Positions 22,782 to 34,457 are shown, numbered from the stretch's first letter. The stretch: 64,000 bases of DNA from Siphonodentalium dalli (GCA_032622095.1 CP136066.1:107841319-107905318); one strand, 5' to 3'. Made by a program: numbers and translations. The notes: generated from the letters alone by a model not told the origin.

Positions 22782-23129
22782 TAGGAACCTTAATTTTTCT
22801 TTTATCAATGAGATAAAAAAAAAGAAAATTTAAAAATTCAGAGTCATGCTTAAAATCCCCTCTTCTTAATCAACCAATTTGTATTAATCCTGCTCATCGG
22901 GTTTGGTGTTGTTAAGCTTATCATAATATAATAATATTTATAATGTGACGGAAAGAGAAAGGCAGCACATTTTATTTTCACTGGGGAATCACTCAACTGC
23001 ACAGAGAAACCATGACCAAAAATGGACAACTGGACCATTGTGTATTTGTGGTAGTAAAGCAACATGCTAAATTTCTTTGCATTCTGCTTGATTGAACAAA
23101 AGTTAAAACAGGAAACGAGAAGTGAACAG

Positions 23130-23246
23130 ATGCATGGATGATGGATGGATGGATGGACAAACAGACAAAGACAGACCATCGATCTGATGGTCTTTCTTTG
23201 TCTGTTTGTCTTTGTCTGTTTGTCCATCCATCCATCCATCATCGGT
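23130..23246. repeat. Simple-repeat foldback (GGAT / GACAAACA)
   Basis: A (GATG/GGAT)n run plus GGACAAACAGACAAAGACAG meets its reverse complement around a GACCATCGATCTGATGGTC centre, and ends in (CATC)n. The two minus-strand ORFs across it are products of the repeats. Confidence 0.75.
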
Positions 23247-23599
23247 TTTAACTTAAATGTATTAACTTTTTCAAATCCGGCGTATGAAAAAGTGGGAAAA
23301 ATATAACCTCAGAACAAATACCTGATCGGAGCTGCTTGAACATTTGAAGTCTCTCAATGCTAAATCATTATAAGATTTATAAACAAAAGCTAGACGAGCA
23401 TATTAGGCCATTTGTTGGAATTATTGTCTGAACATTCCCTTCAAATTTGTGAATCCTATGTTTTCTGCACTTGTATTATCAAAACAAACCCAGTCCCACA
23501 CCAAATGATAGCAGATCATTCCAATCCTATACTTTTATAATCAAAGGGAGAATTCATTGAGCAATGGAAGAGTTAAGCTTACCAAGCCTGAATTTAGTG

Positions 23600-23645
23600 T
23601 GTCTGATATTTGCAGAATGAGGTCCCCAGAGGGTTAATTTTCTGC
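23600..23645. repeat. Single arm of foldback repeat R
   Basis: GCAGAATGAGGTCCCCAGAG followed by GGTTAA (23,612-23,637) stands without its partner arm. It lies about 110 bp downstream of exon 5a on the transcript. It is complementary over 26 nt, with one mismatch, to arms at 20,933-20,958 and 28,330-28,355. Confidence 0.75.
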
Positions 23646-23748
23646 TATTTTCGAGCAAATTACAATAAAGGTTCCAGGCCCTGGACATGACAAGATTTCA
23701 TGAGGAGATGTTAACAGCTGGACTCGCCTGTCTTGAATACGGACTCAC

Positions 23749-23887
23749 CTTCGACAATGATCACAGCAGAGTAATTAAATTTATAAAAGATTTGATTGAG
23801 GGCCCACTTATAGTGTCTGGCTATCTTATAATATCCCTTAAACTTTCGCTGCTTTGCAGGGAGTGATATGTCACGTAAATCAGGTTG
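23749..23887 (-). CDS. MGAT1: MGAT1 exon 5a (139 nt)
   Basis: A CTGTTTTCAG acceptor precedes CAACCTGATTTACG, and a GTGAGT donor follows GTCGAAG. It encodes QPDLRDISLPAKQRK, then FKGYYKIARHYKWALNQIF, then YKFNYSAVIIVE plus the first base of Asp. It begins in phase 0 after exon 4 (HIK|QPDL, vertebrate HIRQPDL) and ends in phase 1. This copy is closer to the vertebrate sequence than exon 5b, notably in QPDL and ARHY, so it is probably the ancestral one. Skipping both copies would shift exon 6 out of frame. Confidence 0.95.
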
Positions 23888-24760
23888 CTGAAAACAGAAA
23901 AGCAGAAAAGGTCTAAAAATTTACTAGAAAAAATCTATATAGTAAAGCCTCTCCAAACTAAACACCCTTCAGACCGACCTTTTTGTTCAGTGTTTAGTTT
24001 TTGGAAAATTGAGTCATTACAAAACCTGATGTTACCTGCCAATAGTGATCGAAAAGCAAATTCTTCATTATTATTAATGTAAAGTTACTGAAGTACAGGA
24101 ACAATTTTATAGTGCTGTCGAAGCCCCGTTCACATACTCATCTGCCATAGTCCTTGTGCCCAGATCCATTGGTGGGATTTTTCATCAAATGTAATCAATT
24201 TATCCTACATATCAATATAGATTGATATATTTATCGGAATGAGTGATGTATTACAGTAAAAACAATGTATTATAATCTAACTTTTATGTTTAAATACACA
24301 TAGATTATGTCATGTTATTAGAAGTAACCATGCATTTTATCTGCTTTGTTTATATTCATTCTCCAAAAGAACTGACTTGATCGAAGTCCAATCAGCAACA
24401 TTCAGATTTTCTCGAACGGTAGTTTCGACTCGCGACAAATCAAATGCACCCAATAAAAACAAACATGGGAATGCATGCAATGTGCTTTTATTATTTATCT
24501 ACTGTTGTCACAGAATATTTTAATTGTAAGCGGAGCCATTACTGTTAGTTAAACATTTCTTAATATGTATGTATTTTCAGTTCCATTCTGCTTGATAGCA
24601 TAGTGTTGGTGCAAGGGTTTTTCTATTTGATAAACAGATTAATCTTTTATACGAAATGCACTTTTATTACTGGCTATGTTTATCAGTATATTAGTTTATA
24701 GTTCATTGAAAAGACTGATAATTAATCATAATCTTTCAATCATGTCAATGACACTGTAGC
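23888..24760. other. Intron 4, part next to exon 5a
   Basis: AT-rich, no recognised feature. Confidence 0.4.
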
Positions 24761-24764
24761 TCAA

Positions 24765-25975
24765 CTTGAAAAGGGAATAATTTCATGTGTTACAGTCAAT
24801 GGAGTGATTAGGAATGCGGAAAGTTGAAATGTCTAAGTAATACTAGATTATCAACATGAAGAGATATATAAAGTAAAATCCAAGGCTATGTTTTCAAAAG
24901 AAATTCAAAAACATTTGATAGCTTCCATCTAGTAGATCAATGTCAAGATTAGTATGAAGTTTGGTGATGATCGGCTGAGTGGACTATAAGGGTGTGCCAA
25001 AGAATTTCGTCATGCAAAGAGTAAAATCCAAGATGACTGCCAGCGGACATGTTTTATGGCCGAATGACCCCAAAATGACTCGTTCCCATTACATGTCAGT
25101 GCAACGAACTTCAAAATGATCAGATGTAAACTCCAGCCTGTAGCCCGTGCTAATGGATTGAATTTTTAAATCCAAGATGGCCACTGGCGGCCATGTATTT
25201 TTTCCGAATGACACCAAAATGACTCGTTCCCATCTACATGTCAATGTCAAGAGCCATGAAAAATTTCATAGTGATCCAACCAAAGGTACGACCTGTAGCC
25301 CGTGCCAAAGGATTTAAAGTCATGCAAAGAGTAAAATCTAAGATGGCTGCCAGCAGCCATGTTTTATGGCTAAATGACTCCAAAAGAACTCGTTCCTATC
25401 TTCATGTCAATGTTAACAGCCATTACAAATTTCACGATGATCTGACCAAAGATACGACCTGTAGCCTGTGTCAAAGGATTTAGTCATACAAAGAGTAAAA
25501 TCCAAGATGGCTGCCGGCAGCCATGTTTTATGGCCGAAGGACACCAAAATGACTCGTTCCCATCTACATGTCAATATTAACATGACAAATTTCATGATGA
25601 TCCTACCAAAGCTACGACCTGTAGCCTGTGCCAAAGGATTTAGTCATGCAAAGAGTAAAATCCTAGATGGCTGCTGGCGGCCATGTTTTTTGGCCGAATG
25701 ACCCCAAAATGACTCGTTCCCATCTACATGTCAATATTAACATAAATGACAAATTTCATGATGATCACACGAACAGTATGGCCTGTAGACCGTTCTAATG
25801 GCTTGAATTTTGAAATCCAAGACCCATGACAAATTTCATAATGATCCGACCAAAGGTATGACCTGTCACCTGTAGTCCGTGCTAAAGAAAATTGTTGACG
25901 AATCACGCACACATGCACATGCACACACATGGACGACGGATACCAAGACATGGCAATAGCTCAAAGTTGAGCTAA
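24765..25975. mobile_element. Pearl-like element K, copy 1, ~160 bp core repeats
   Basis: Starts near GTAGCTCAACTTGAAAAGGG and ends with the inverse AGCTCAAAGTTGAGCTAAAA. It holds about six core units of 148-163 bp, each with AGTAAAATCCAAGATGGCTG, ATGACTCGTTCCCATCTACA and AAATTTCATGATGATC...TACGACCTGTAGCC. A second copy with fewer units lies at 49,465-50,235. All ORFs here are repeat by-products. Confidence 0.75.
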
Positions 25976-27896
25976 AAATTGTTGAAAAGTACAGCATTTT
26001 GCCAGATTTTTGAGTAAAATTCCTTGGAATTCTTATTCAAATAAGTGGAATTTCTCCCAAGTTCTATGCAAATATGCGAAAATAACATAGTGAAATATCT
26101 ATATGGTTTTGAAAATTGATATTTTATTCTTATATCCAAAGTATTTTATTAAGCGATATGCGATTATCTGAAATTGACTGTAGTATAATAATTTGTTTTC
26201 CAAAGTGACCATGTTTCAATGTTTATAAACTGTACATACCTGATCGACGGAATAAGCTGAGGTTACTTCATAAGGTCAAATGAGTACTTAATCTTTTGAA
26301 ATTATGTAAACATCATGGTGAAAGTATTTTTGACATTGAACTACCGCTTTCAGCTGACAACTGATGTGGAGTTTAGAACAAATATCATGCCTTTAAGGAA
26401 TAAGCCGGTCACAATTACGACATTGGCGTACCATTATCAGTAATTTTAGATAAGCGGGTAAGTAAGACTTAAAGACCATTCTAGAAGAGTATGAGAATGG
26501 GGCTTCAACTTAAAACAGCACTTTAACAACTGATTACAACAAGCTGTTGTAAGTCGAATGAAACTTTAACTACATACAGCTGTGAAAGAGGGTGTGAGTC
26601 TAGAAATTAACTAGAAAAAATCTATATAGATAAAATGTCTATCAAAGTCGCCATTTGGTTGGTCAAAGATCATTTATCCAAAAAGGTCCTTGTCAAACAA
26701 GAGAGATGGTTGAAATATGTTACAGCTGTATGTTTTCATTTGTAGATTTTCATTAATTTTAATATTTATTGAAAAGCATAAAGATTACAGAAATGATTAC
26801 TTGTCTAAAGAAGACTATGGCATAACAAATAATTTCAGTTTAGCATGTTTTGACACACAAATAAATGATTAAACTAATTAAATGACTAAGAGTAAGAAGA
26901 TGGGTGTGACAGGAAGTAAAAGCAGAAAAGCCAATAACAAGAAATAGGAATTTAAAAGACATATATATAATTATATGGAATAAAATCCTTCATCTCCCAG
27001 TACTTTTCAGCCCTAAAAATTGATAACATAAATTTCTCTGATACCTAATTATAGATACCAATGTTACAGTAATAAACAAGAGGTTGCACCATGGGTGGTG
27101 GCATACCCATATGGTAGGACCCTGCAATTAACACTTTTTCACTTGAATTGAATTTTGAAACGAATACCCTTACAGAATTCAAAATCATATATCATAAAGC
27201 ATAACAGCATGCTGTGTTAAATAAAGCATGAGTTTCCTGAATGTGAACAATTTATAACCTGCTATAAAAATCCCCACCCACCCACTACGCTCAATGTTTG
27301 CATCCATACTAGTTTTACACCTTTTAATGCCAACCTATCACTCAAATTTAACTGCAGAATGTTGAAAAATTCTATGAAACAATCACTTGTCATATATGTC
27401 TAAACTAATTTAAATTATATTAACCAACACCCCTTCACACATCAAATTGAGTTAATAAATGAATATAGGCTCAAACATTGACCGTAAGCCTAAAAGACTT
27501 TTTTGATCTTCTTTAATGTTCCCTATTTTCAAGGTACCAGTAGTCCATTTTGAGATGTTAATTGGCGTTTTTGGGTGTTTGTTGCCAATTAACCCTTGTT
27601 TGATATGTTTTGTGATCATGATTTTCACAGTTAAATAAGATGATTTTGCATAATTTCCCATGGAATTTTTCCAGGTCGCATGAACATTTCCAGGTAGGTC
27701 GAGAAACCAGAAACACATAAGTTTTTTTTTTAGGCCTAAACATCTGGACCAAATTTCATTGAACTCACGGCAAAGATAAATATGCAGATTGACAAAATAT
27801 AATTTTAGATACGGCATCAGTCCGATTTAACACACTCTTACCACCATCTGTACATTTTCTCTACCAGAAAATAATTAGATCGGACACATGAGCCCG
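25976..27896. other. Intron 4, mostly unrecognised
   Basis: Near 27,072 there is an ACAAGAGGTTGCACCATGGG/GGCATACCCA motif of the same kind that opens pearl-like elements, and near 27,280 a CCCACCCACCCA stretch. The 27,452-27,817 ORF has no motif I know. No exon was found here. Confidence 0.4.
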
Positions 27897-28050
27897 TTAA
27901 CCCTTTCAGTGCCAAGTCCGATTTTTGTATCGACCCATATTTCCTTGATCATTTTTCAAATTTTTTGATTATAACAATGTGATACATTGATGGAAAGAGC
28001 TCTTAAATATGGGTCGATACAAAAATCGGACTTGGCACTGAAAGGGTTAA
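27897..28050. mobile_element. TTAA-flanked palindromic MITE (154 bp)
   Basis: TTAACCCTTTCAGTGCCAAG at the left and CTTGGCACTGAAAGGGTTAA at the right. The inverted arms are about 48 bp (through GTATCGACCCATATTT) around a short AT-rich centre. The TTAA target and the CCCTTT start are typical of piggyBac-type elements. It has no coding capacity. Confidence 0.88.
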
Positions 28051-28249
28051 GAGGAGGTTTCAATTGCCAGATGGCCAGATATCGACTTTCAAAAGAGAAA
28101 ATATAAACAATGTCTTAAATTTTTGTCAGCCTGACATAAATTCCAATGAAGCCTCTTTCGACATATTACTTATGGATGACTTTTTGTATTTTTGCAATGC
28201 CTGTATAATACAAATGATGGTGACGGCAAGTATAAAGCCCGAGTTTAAT

Positions 28250-28665
28250 ATGCCTGTCATTTGCAGAATGAGGTCCCCATGGGGTGAATTTAGTGACGCT
28301 ATCCCACATAGCAGGCTAGCATCACCTAATTCACCCTCTGGGGACCTCATTCTGCTTAGGCCTCATCTTCTGGAAAGTATTTATAGTCTCATATTAACAG
28401 TTTTTCAGTTACGTTTTCCCCTGCTGTTGAGTTTCTATATCCCCTAATTTGCAGAAGATAACATGCATAAACGAGGTGACTAATGTGAACATCACAAACT
28501 TCAACTGGGGAAAGCCAATCTGATCCTAGGTCTCCCATAGCAGTTGAGGTCTGAGCAGAATGAGGTCCCCAGAGGGTGAATTTTGTGATGCTAGTTCGCT
28601 ATGCCGGATAGCATCACTAAATACACCCTCAGGGGACCTCATTCTGTCAATGATAGGCACACTAA
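28250..28665. repeat. Dispersed foldback repeat R, copy 3
   Basis: Two foldback cores, at about 28,263-28,355 and 28,554-28,647, separated by the family's internal segment (CTAATTTGCAGAAGATAACA, TCCTAGGTCTCCCATAGCAG). The right arm of the first core, 28,330-28,355, can pair with the single arm at 23,612-23,637, which would bracket exon 5a. Confidence 0.75.
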
Positions 28666-28711
28666 ACTCAACACTAACAATCGGACAGTGGATCTTTAAC
28701 AATATAAATAC

Positions 28712-28826
28712 CTTGATATGCTCGATACCATGATTCCGCACATAACCCTGTATGACATCCGATGTGGGCTTGTGGCTGCAATCCTGGCTTACAATAATTG
28801 GAAATTTTTCAGCAGATGGTCGGTAT
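28712..28826 (-). CDS. MGAT1: MGAT1 exon 4 (115 nt)
   Basis: A TTTCTTCACAG acceptor precedes ATACCGACC, and a GTATTT donor follows CATATCAAG. With two bases from exon 3 it encodes KYRPSAEKFPIIVSQDCSHK, then PTSDVIQGYVRNHGIEHIK. This is the GnT-I block around the conserved Ser-Gln-Asp-Cys, where the Asp (144 in rabbit) contacts the uridine. It ends in phase 0, so either exon 5 copy can follow. The GTATTT donor is weaker than the others. Confidence 0.94.
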
Positions 28827-29959
28827 CTGTGAAGAAAGTTACCAACAAAATGAAAGTATACTTCCAGGAAGCATTGAGAAAACCAGCATCAAATAGAAGA
28901 CAGTATCATTGTCCACAGATGTCTGTACGCAATTATACATCAGGGCATTATATATCAGACTGTGCACTGTATATATGTATATATATATATATATATAAAT
29001 TTATTTTTTGTGTACTAAACTTTCGGTCTTTCCCACATACATGTATGTGTGTTATATATACAATAATAGCAGAGTGTGTTTTGAAATGTGTGTTATCTCA
29101 ATGAGTTAGAATAATGATTTTTCGCGAGGCTTTGCCGTGCGAAAAATCATATCTTGTGCCGACCGACATTATCATTTTTGGGCAAATTAAACAAATTTAT
29201 GTCACTTTTGAGATAAAAACAACATACATTTTGGTCATTTCGAAGAGTAATTTCCATTACACATGAATATGCAGTTAGTGTACATGTATTGCTACGAACT
29301 GGGATATCCTTTCTCCGGTGATCAAATCTGTGGGAACTTTCCATGGGGTTACTTGGAGCAGTGCCCAGACGACTTCTGTTGTTAAATGTGTCTATAGTAA
29401 ACAACTTTCCAGTTGAGAGTTGAACTTGATTACATGACTCCTGGCCCAGCGAAAGATGCTTGTGAATTAAAATTTAAAAGCAGCTCTCGACCAATCAGAA
29501 TTTCAACTTGAATTACAATATCAGTTCGCTAATCTTGATACATGTGCAATTTCATTGCAGCTGAAATTTCTTCCTAGTAGTTAAAAGATGACATTGTTAT
29601 CATATGCCCCATGACTCGAGTAATAATTGGTGTCTGTTGAATGATATAGTGCAGTATACGGTATATACGAGACGTGATATTCCAGCCGATATCATTTCAC
29701 TGTAAATATAAAGAGTTCATTATATGACTTATGAGACTAAAATTTTGGCAAGAATTCATTAAATTACCAAAACATATCTGTAGTAATAGATCATATCTTG
29801 GGACTATATTTTCTATCAGTATACCAGCCTCGTTCTCATTTCAAAGGAGCATGATACGGATTCGGAAAACCACTCTGAATTCCAATGCTCCGGAAAAAAA
29901 TCAACAAAAATACTGTATTTTAGCGAGAAAAACCAGACATATAATAAATAAGTGCATTA
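28827..29959. other. Intron 3 sequence
   Basis: A (TA)n run lies at about 28,974-28,998. A short inverted pair surrounds 29,113-29,155 (ATGATTTTTCGCGAGGC and GCGAAAAATCAT). The 29,147-29,404 ORF has no family I recognise. No exon was found. Confidence 0.4.
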
Positions 29960-31285
29960 CCGTACTGACCCGGTTCAAAGCCCATGCCCGTGTTTAAGCC
30001 CACCCATATATTTTGGCCAAATTCCATGCACAGGGGTATATTCGTGTTTAAGCCCACCCCAAATTTTGTTCAATTTCAGCAGTGGTAAGTAAGTATTTGT
30101 TAATGATACTCCCCAAATAAATAATTCCAAGAAGTATATTCACAAACGATCGGTGACGGCGAGAATGCCACGAAAAATGGAAAGTTATAATTCGTAGGTA
30201 AGTAATAATATTAAATGAAATAAAATAAAGTGAATCTTAAATTCACATTTCTTTATTCAATTATACTTCCCTGGGGAAACCAAACGTTTAACAGACATAA
30301 AATACAATAGAACCCACTTGCTAACAGTGTATAGCTTTAAAAGCCATGTGCGGCTATGCGCGTGCAATACTTTTAAGTTTAATCAAAGCGCACCTGTTCC
30401 AACTACAGTACCGGTACTGTAAAAACATATTTTTCGTGTTCAGTGACAACGTAGACCTATGTGTTCCTACATGTGGCCAAACACAAAGAACTGGCCTCTT
30501 GGTTATGTAAACACACAGTGGGTATCATAATGGAGCAGAAGGGGGAACTTGTCAATTAACAAAAATGTCTTCCAAACTGCGTCAACTTTATTCACTCGAA
30601 ACCAAAATATTCAAACACGTGCTTTTGTATACGTTTATACGTTTTAGCATTCGGCAAACCTCGTCAGATTCCGTCACCGTTTGCCCCCAGAGGTCACAGG
30701 TCGAGGAGTTCAGAATGCCGTTTTAGTAGAAATACAACTGCCTTGTCAGTGCTGTTAAATAATTACACTCACTGGCTTTTGTTAAACATGCAATTAGTCG
30801 CCATTGTAACATCCTCTATGTAGACAATGGATGACGAATAAAGCGCCGGGCTTATTGTTTTCCTAATCAGTCCTAATCGGATTAAATCTGAACATTGATA
30901 TAAACTATAGTCAGACTATAGATAACCCACATTGCCGCTTACATAATAACCAGGGCATTCCTGACTCCAAGCATACACTTTGGGAACAAGACGGCTGTCA
31001 GTCAAGACTACATGTACTTACATAATAGTGTCATTTTAACATGGGAATGTTGTCCAATAAAACTACAAGACTTAAAGTGTTATTATAATATTTTAATATT
31101 CACATTTAATTGAAAAAATTCCCAAATAATCGGCGTCAGATCGGCTTTCATTAGTTTTACTGTCCCGATTTCTTAGGATTTTTGGTTTGCATTTTTGAAA
31201 GGGCCATATCCGAGTTTAAGCCCACTTGGATTTTTGAGCTCAAATAAAACAAAGGCCCCCTGGGCCTAAACGCGGGTCAGTACGG
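29960..31285. mobile_element. TA-flanked non-autonomous DNA transposon (1.33 kb)
   Basis: The left end reads TA|CCGTACTGACCCGG and the right end CGCGGGTCAGTACGG|TA. The inverted ends continue as GTTTAAGCCC-type words, which recur at 29,989, 30,049 and 31,219. TA target duplication and short inverted ends fit the Tc1/mariner superfamily. No transposase frame is left. Its right end is 26 bp from the 3' edge of exon 3. Confidence 0.8.
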
Positions 31286-31311
31286 TATTATTAATATTAT
31301 TATATACTTAC

Positions 31312-31456
31312 TTTAATAATTTATCTAATGATCTATCAACAGTAATTCTATCACAGGCGATTAATAACACAGGTAAAACAACATCCTTCGAGCCATTGGC
31401 ATCTATAGTCTCTATCACATTTTCCTTTTTATATGAATTTTGTTCTCGTTGAATTT
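31312..31456 (-). CDS. MGAT1: MGAT1 exon 3 (145 nt)
   Basis: A TTTTTTTCAG acceptor precedes AAATTCAACGAG, and a GTAAGT donor follows AAATTATTAAA. It encodes the end of the stem (EIQREQNSYKKENVIETIDA) and the first strand of the catalytic fold, VLPVLLIACDRITVDRSLDK. The LIACDR motif is the GnT-I signature; in rabbit its Arg (117) contacts UDP-GlcNAc. It joins exon 2 in phase 1 (G+AA, Glu) and exon 4 in phase 2 (AA+A, Lys). Confidence 0.95.
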
Positions 31457-32469
31457 CTGAAAAAAAGACCACGTTAATGAAAATGAATAATATTTAATAC
31501 TATCCTGTTAAAAGAAATTTGATATAAGATGAGAAGTTGAACAAATTATTTCATTGGGATATTATAGGCATAATAATTATTCCCAGACAGCGACTGCCCC
31601 GTTTTCCGGATTCCCGCTTTGAATTGATCTGGAAATTACTATATATCTCACGAACAGCCTTTACCTTCATGTCATTTGAAAATAATTTTGACAGTTGGAC
31701 ATTTGATTATATTTCAATACTCATTTGTGAACAGCTATAAACTGGAAACTAACTCATTTATTGACTTGAATATTTAAGATATGTAAAGTTTGAACTTATG
31801 CCCATATGGGAAGTTGACAATAAGTGATAGCAGTAAATATGAAGTCAATTGATATGTATTTCCTCATCTTCATCGCTAATTGTATTGTGCGATAGATTTG
31901 TTGGCGTCTGTAATCTTTATGTCAGAAATATGTCTGATGTTCTGAAAGTGAGCGAATGATGTGAGTTGAATGACAGTTGTGTGTTGATGGAGCTGAATGT
32001 AATGTAAACTAATGGATACTTTGTAACTGAGCTTGCCTCATTCCTGCCATAATAAATAATGTACTCGGCATTGAGCCTTATTGTCTATCCTAAACATAGA
32101 ATCACATGTATATGTCGTAGCATTACCTCAGGAGTGTCCCTAAAATCAGAATTAGTTTCAGAGCTGCATTTTATATTAGGGAGCAAGAGGAGTAATTCTC
32201 ATAAATTACATGAAAATTAGTAAAATTTACTTGAAGAAAAGTTTAGCTATATTTTTTACTTCTGAAAATTAATTTAGGTAATGTGCTGCAGATCTAAAGA
32301 TACATGTATTCAGTCTTAGTTGTTAGTTTGTGGGACTAATTTTTTAAACTGGTAGCCATTTTATGTTTCGGCAAAACAAACAAAATGAACTACTGTAAAA
32401 GCAAACTTTTTCGTGGTATTCCAATTTTTGTGGTTGCACTCAAACATGTGATTGTAAATTTTTGGATAA
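31457..32469. other. Intron 2, part next to exon 3
   Basis: AT-rich; no exon or repeat family recognised. The ORF 31,537-31,740 is unremarkable. Confidence 0.4.
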
Positions 32470-34123
32470 GGGACCTTGTCCAATTCCGACGGAGTTTCCG
32501 TCGGTGATCGGAGCTTTTAATCGGAGTTTTCTCCCTCATCATCGGAATTTCTTAGATCGGAGTTTTTTCTCCGATCAAGAACTCCGATCAATTCCGGTGA
32601 AAATTCCGATGAACTCTGAACAAAACTCCGATGAAATCAGAGTTTTCCTCCGATATGAAAACTACGATGTTAAAACTCCGATTTAATCAGATTTCATCGG
32701 AGTTTTCTCCGATATCAAAACGGCGATGTGATTTGAGTTTTGTGTAATAATTTCATTTTTATTTATGCCAAACTTCCTCTGAAAAGTTGAGAAAGTCACC
32801 AGAAAAAGTTGAACAGACGGTTCGTTTAGGGGGAAATCCTTGTGATGAAGGGAATACACATCCCATCTCCGATTATAATTTAAACTTTTGCGGAGAAAAC
32901 TGGAAAAATCTTGCTTTAATATCGAGTAAATCATAACATTTTATTACGTGATTGTTGGTTGCGTCATTTTCAGTTTGTCGCTTTCGCAAAACACGTTGTT
33001 TATTTATCTGGTGCGATGGTATTACTCGTCTCTTAAATATGAATAATCCCTACGATTCCCAATATAAAAAAAAATAAAAATAAATCCAACTTCCTTATTT
33101 GGGTGAGGCTTGATTCTGCCGTCACTGGATTGGTCCGGCTCTTCCATCAATTATACAGGCTCTTCCAATAACCTCCCGATTGATCCACTCTTCCGGTTTG
33201 CAACACAACACACACACGTGGTTTTCACTCAACCGAAGTTGAATTAAGAATCGCAAAGTTGGTTCAAACGATATAATTATTCAGAAAATGGCAACAAGAA
33301 ATAGATCTTTGGTTTGTTCAGGCGGATTTGGAAACATTAGAAGACAATTTCAGTACTGATACCAGTACGTTGTAATACCTGGGTACCGGTATGTCATTGA
33401 AAATGGAATAATTATTTGCACCCCCAGCCGGGATTGAAATGGATTATTCCATATTAAACTGCACTTAGCGATATAAACTATATTTGCAACATCGTCGGAT
33501 TCTGAGAATACCGTAAACCCAGTGTATTTCAAATCTTGTATATGCACCCAATAATATACTTACCAGTAGATATCATATTCCACCGGTTCAAATCCTGCAC
33601 GCATATAATTATACAGTCGACATAAATTTCGACTCAGTATATCATATAAATTCATCTGATATTATAATTATTACAGAGATGTTTACGTCGACTGATAATT
33701 ATAGGCCTATTTTAGCATTGCGCGAATATGGTTTCTATTTATGGGGAGGTTATTTCCTCAGCGAAGCGGAAATGGCCGAGTCGCTGAGAATGGACGTAAC
33801 ATGTTACATGTCTTTCTCCGTTGTGTCTGGTATATATATAAACAATATACACGAAGAACCGAAACGACGATTTATTAAAAGCTCCTACGAAAATTCACGG
33901 GATCGGAGTTTTCCAAAACATACCGCACTTGAAGAACGGGAACTCCGATATAAAACTCCGATTGAATCGGATGATTTTACCGACGACACAGCGAAAAATC
34001 TCCGACAGAATCGGAGTTTTATACCGATACAAAAACTCCGATTGCCATCGGTATCGGAGATCGGAAATATCCATCGGAAACACCGATTCCGACGGAAACT
34101 CCGTCGGAATTGGACAAGCTCCC
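32470..34123. mobile_element. PIF/Harbinger-like non-autonomous element (1.65 kb)
   Basis: The ends are 35 bp inverted repeats with one mismatch (GGGACCTTGTCC... and GGGAGCTTGTCC...), each flanked by TAA, the 3 bp target and GGG start expected of PIF/Harbinger. Inside both ends (32,505-32,715 and 33,898-34,070) there are many direct and inverted copies of ATCGGAGTTTT/AAAACTCCGAT, like a subterminal array of binding sites. No transposase is visible; the short ORFs 33,679-34,145 mostly translate the array. Confidence 0.82.
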
Positions 34124-34212
34124 TAATATTATGCAGGTGATACACAGTCTGAGTGAAAAGTATCCATATCAGAGTATACCAATGAATAGTTTGATTCTAA
34201 GTAAAATAGTCA

Positions 34213-34457
34213 TTAACCCTTTCATAATGGGAGCTGCGCTGTGCCAGTGCATTCCCTTATATATGAGAGTCTCCCATAGGAAGCCCCACATATATAAAAG
34301 AGAATGCACTGGCTTACAAGATCAAGGTAAATATTGTTTGGCCAATGTATTATCTAATATATGCGAGGCTTCCTATGGGAGACACGCATATATAACAGAA
34401 TGCATTGGCACAGGGTTTTTGCAAAATTTCAGGAAGCTCCAGTCATGGAAGGGTTAA
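34213..34457. mobile_element. TTAA-flanked hairpin MITE H, copy 1 (245 bp)
   Basis: Starts TTAACCCTTTCATAATGGGA and ends GTCATGGAAGGGTTAA. Between lie two hairpins built from ATATATGCGAGNCTCCCAT and its complement, next to GAGAATGCACTGGC and the matching inverse. Other copies are at 39,772, 55,731, 56,538-58,705 and 61,964. Confidence 0.85.

Noticed and set aside
22850-23242. 130-codon ORF
   Set aside because: It spans a GGAT/GACA simple-repeat foldback and has no motif.
23749-23887. Exon 5a or 5b being a processed or decayed pseudo-exon
   Set aside because: Both have intact acceptor, donor, length, phase and all conserved residues of the block; decay would not leave all of these intact.
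25238-25951. Several 70-80 codon ORFs with similar peptides
   Set aside because: They translate the ~160 bp core repeats of a pearl-like element on both strands; the similarity is that of the DNA repeat.
33679-34145. 153-codon ORF and antisense ORFs
   Set aside because: They overlap on both strands and mostly cover the ATCGGAGTTTT array of a non-autonomous element; there is no protein motif.
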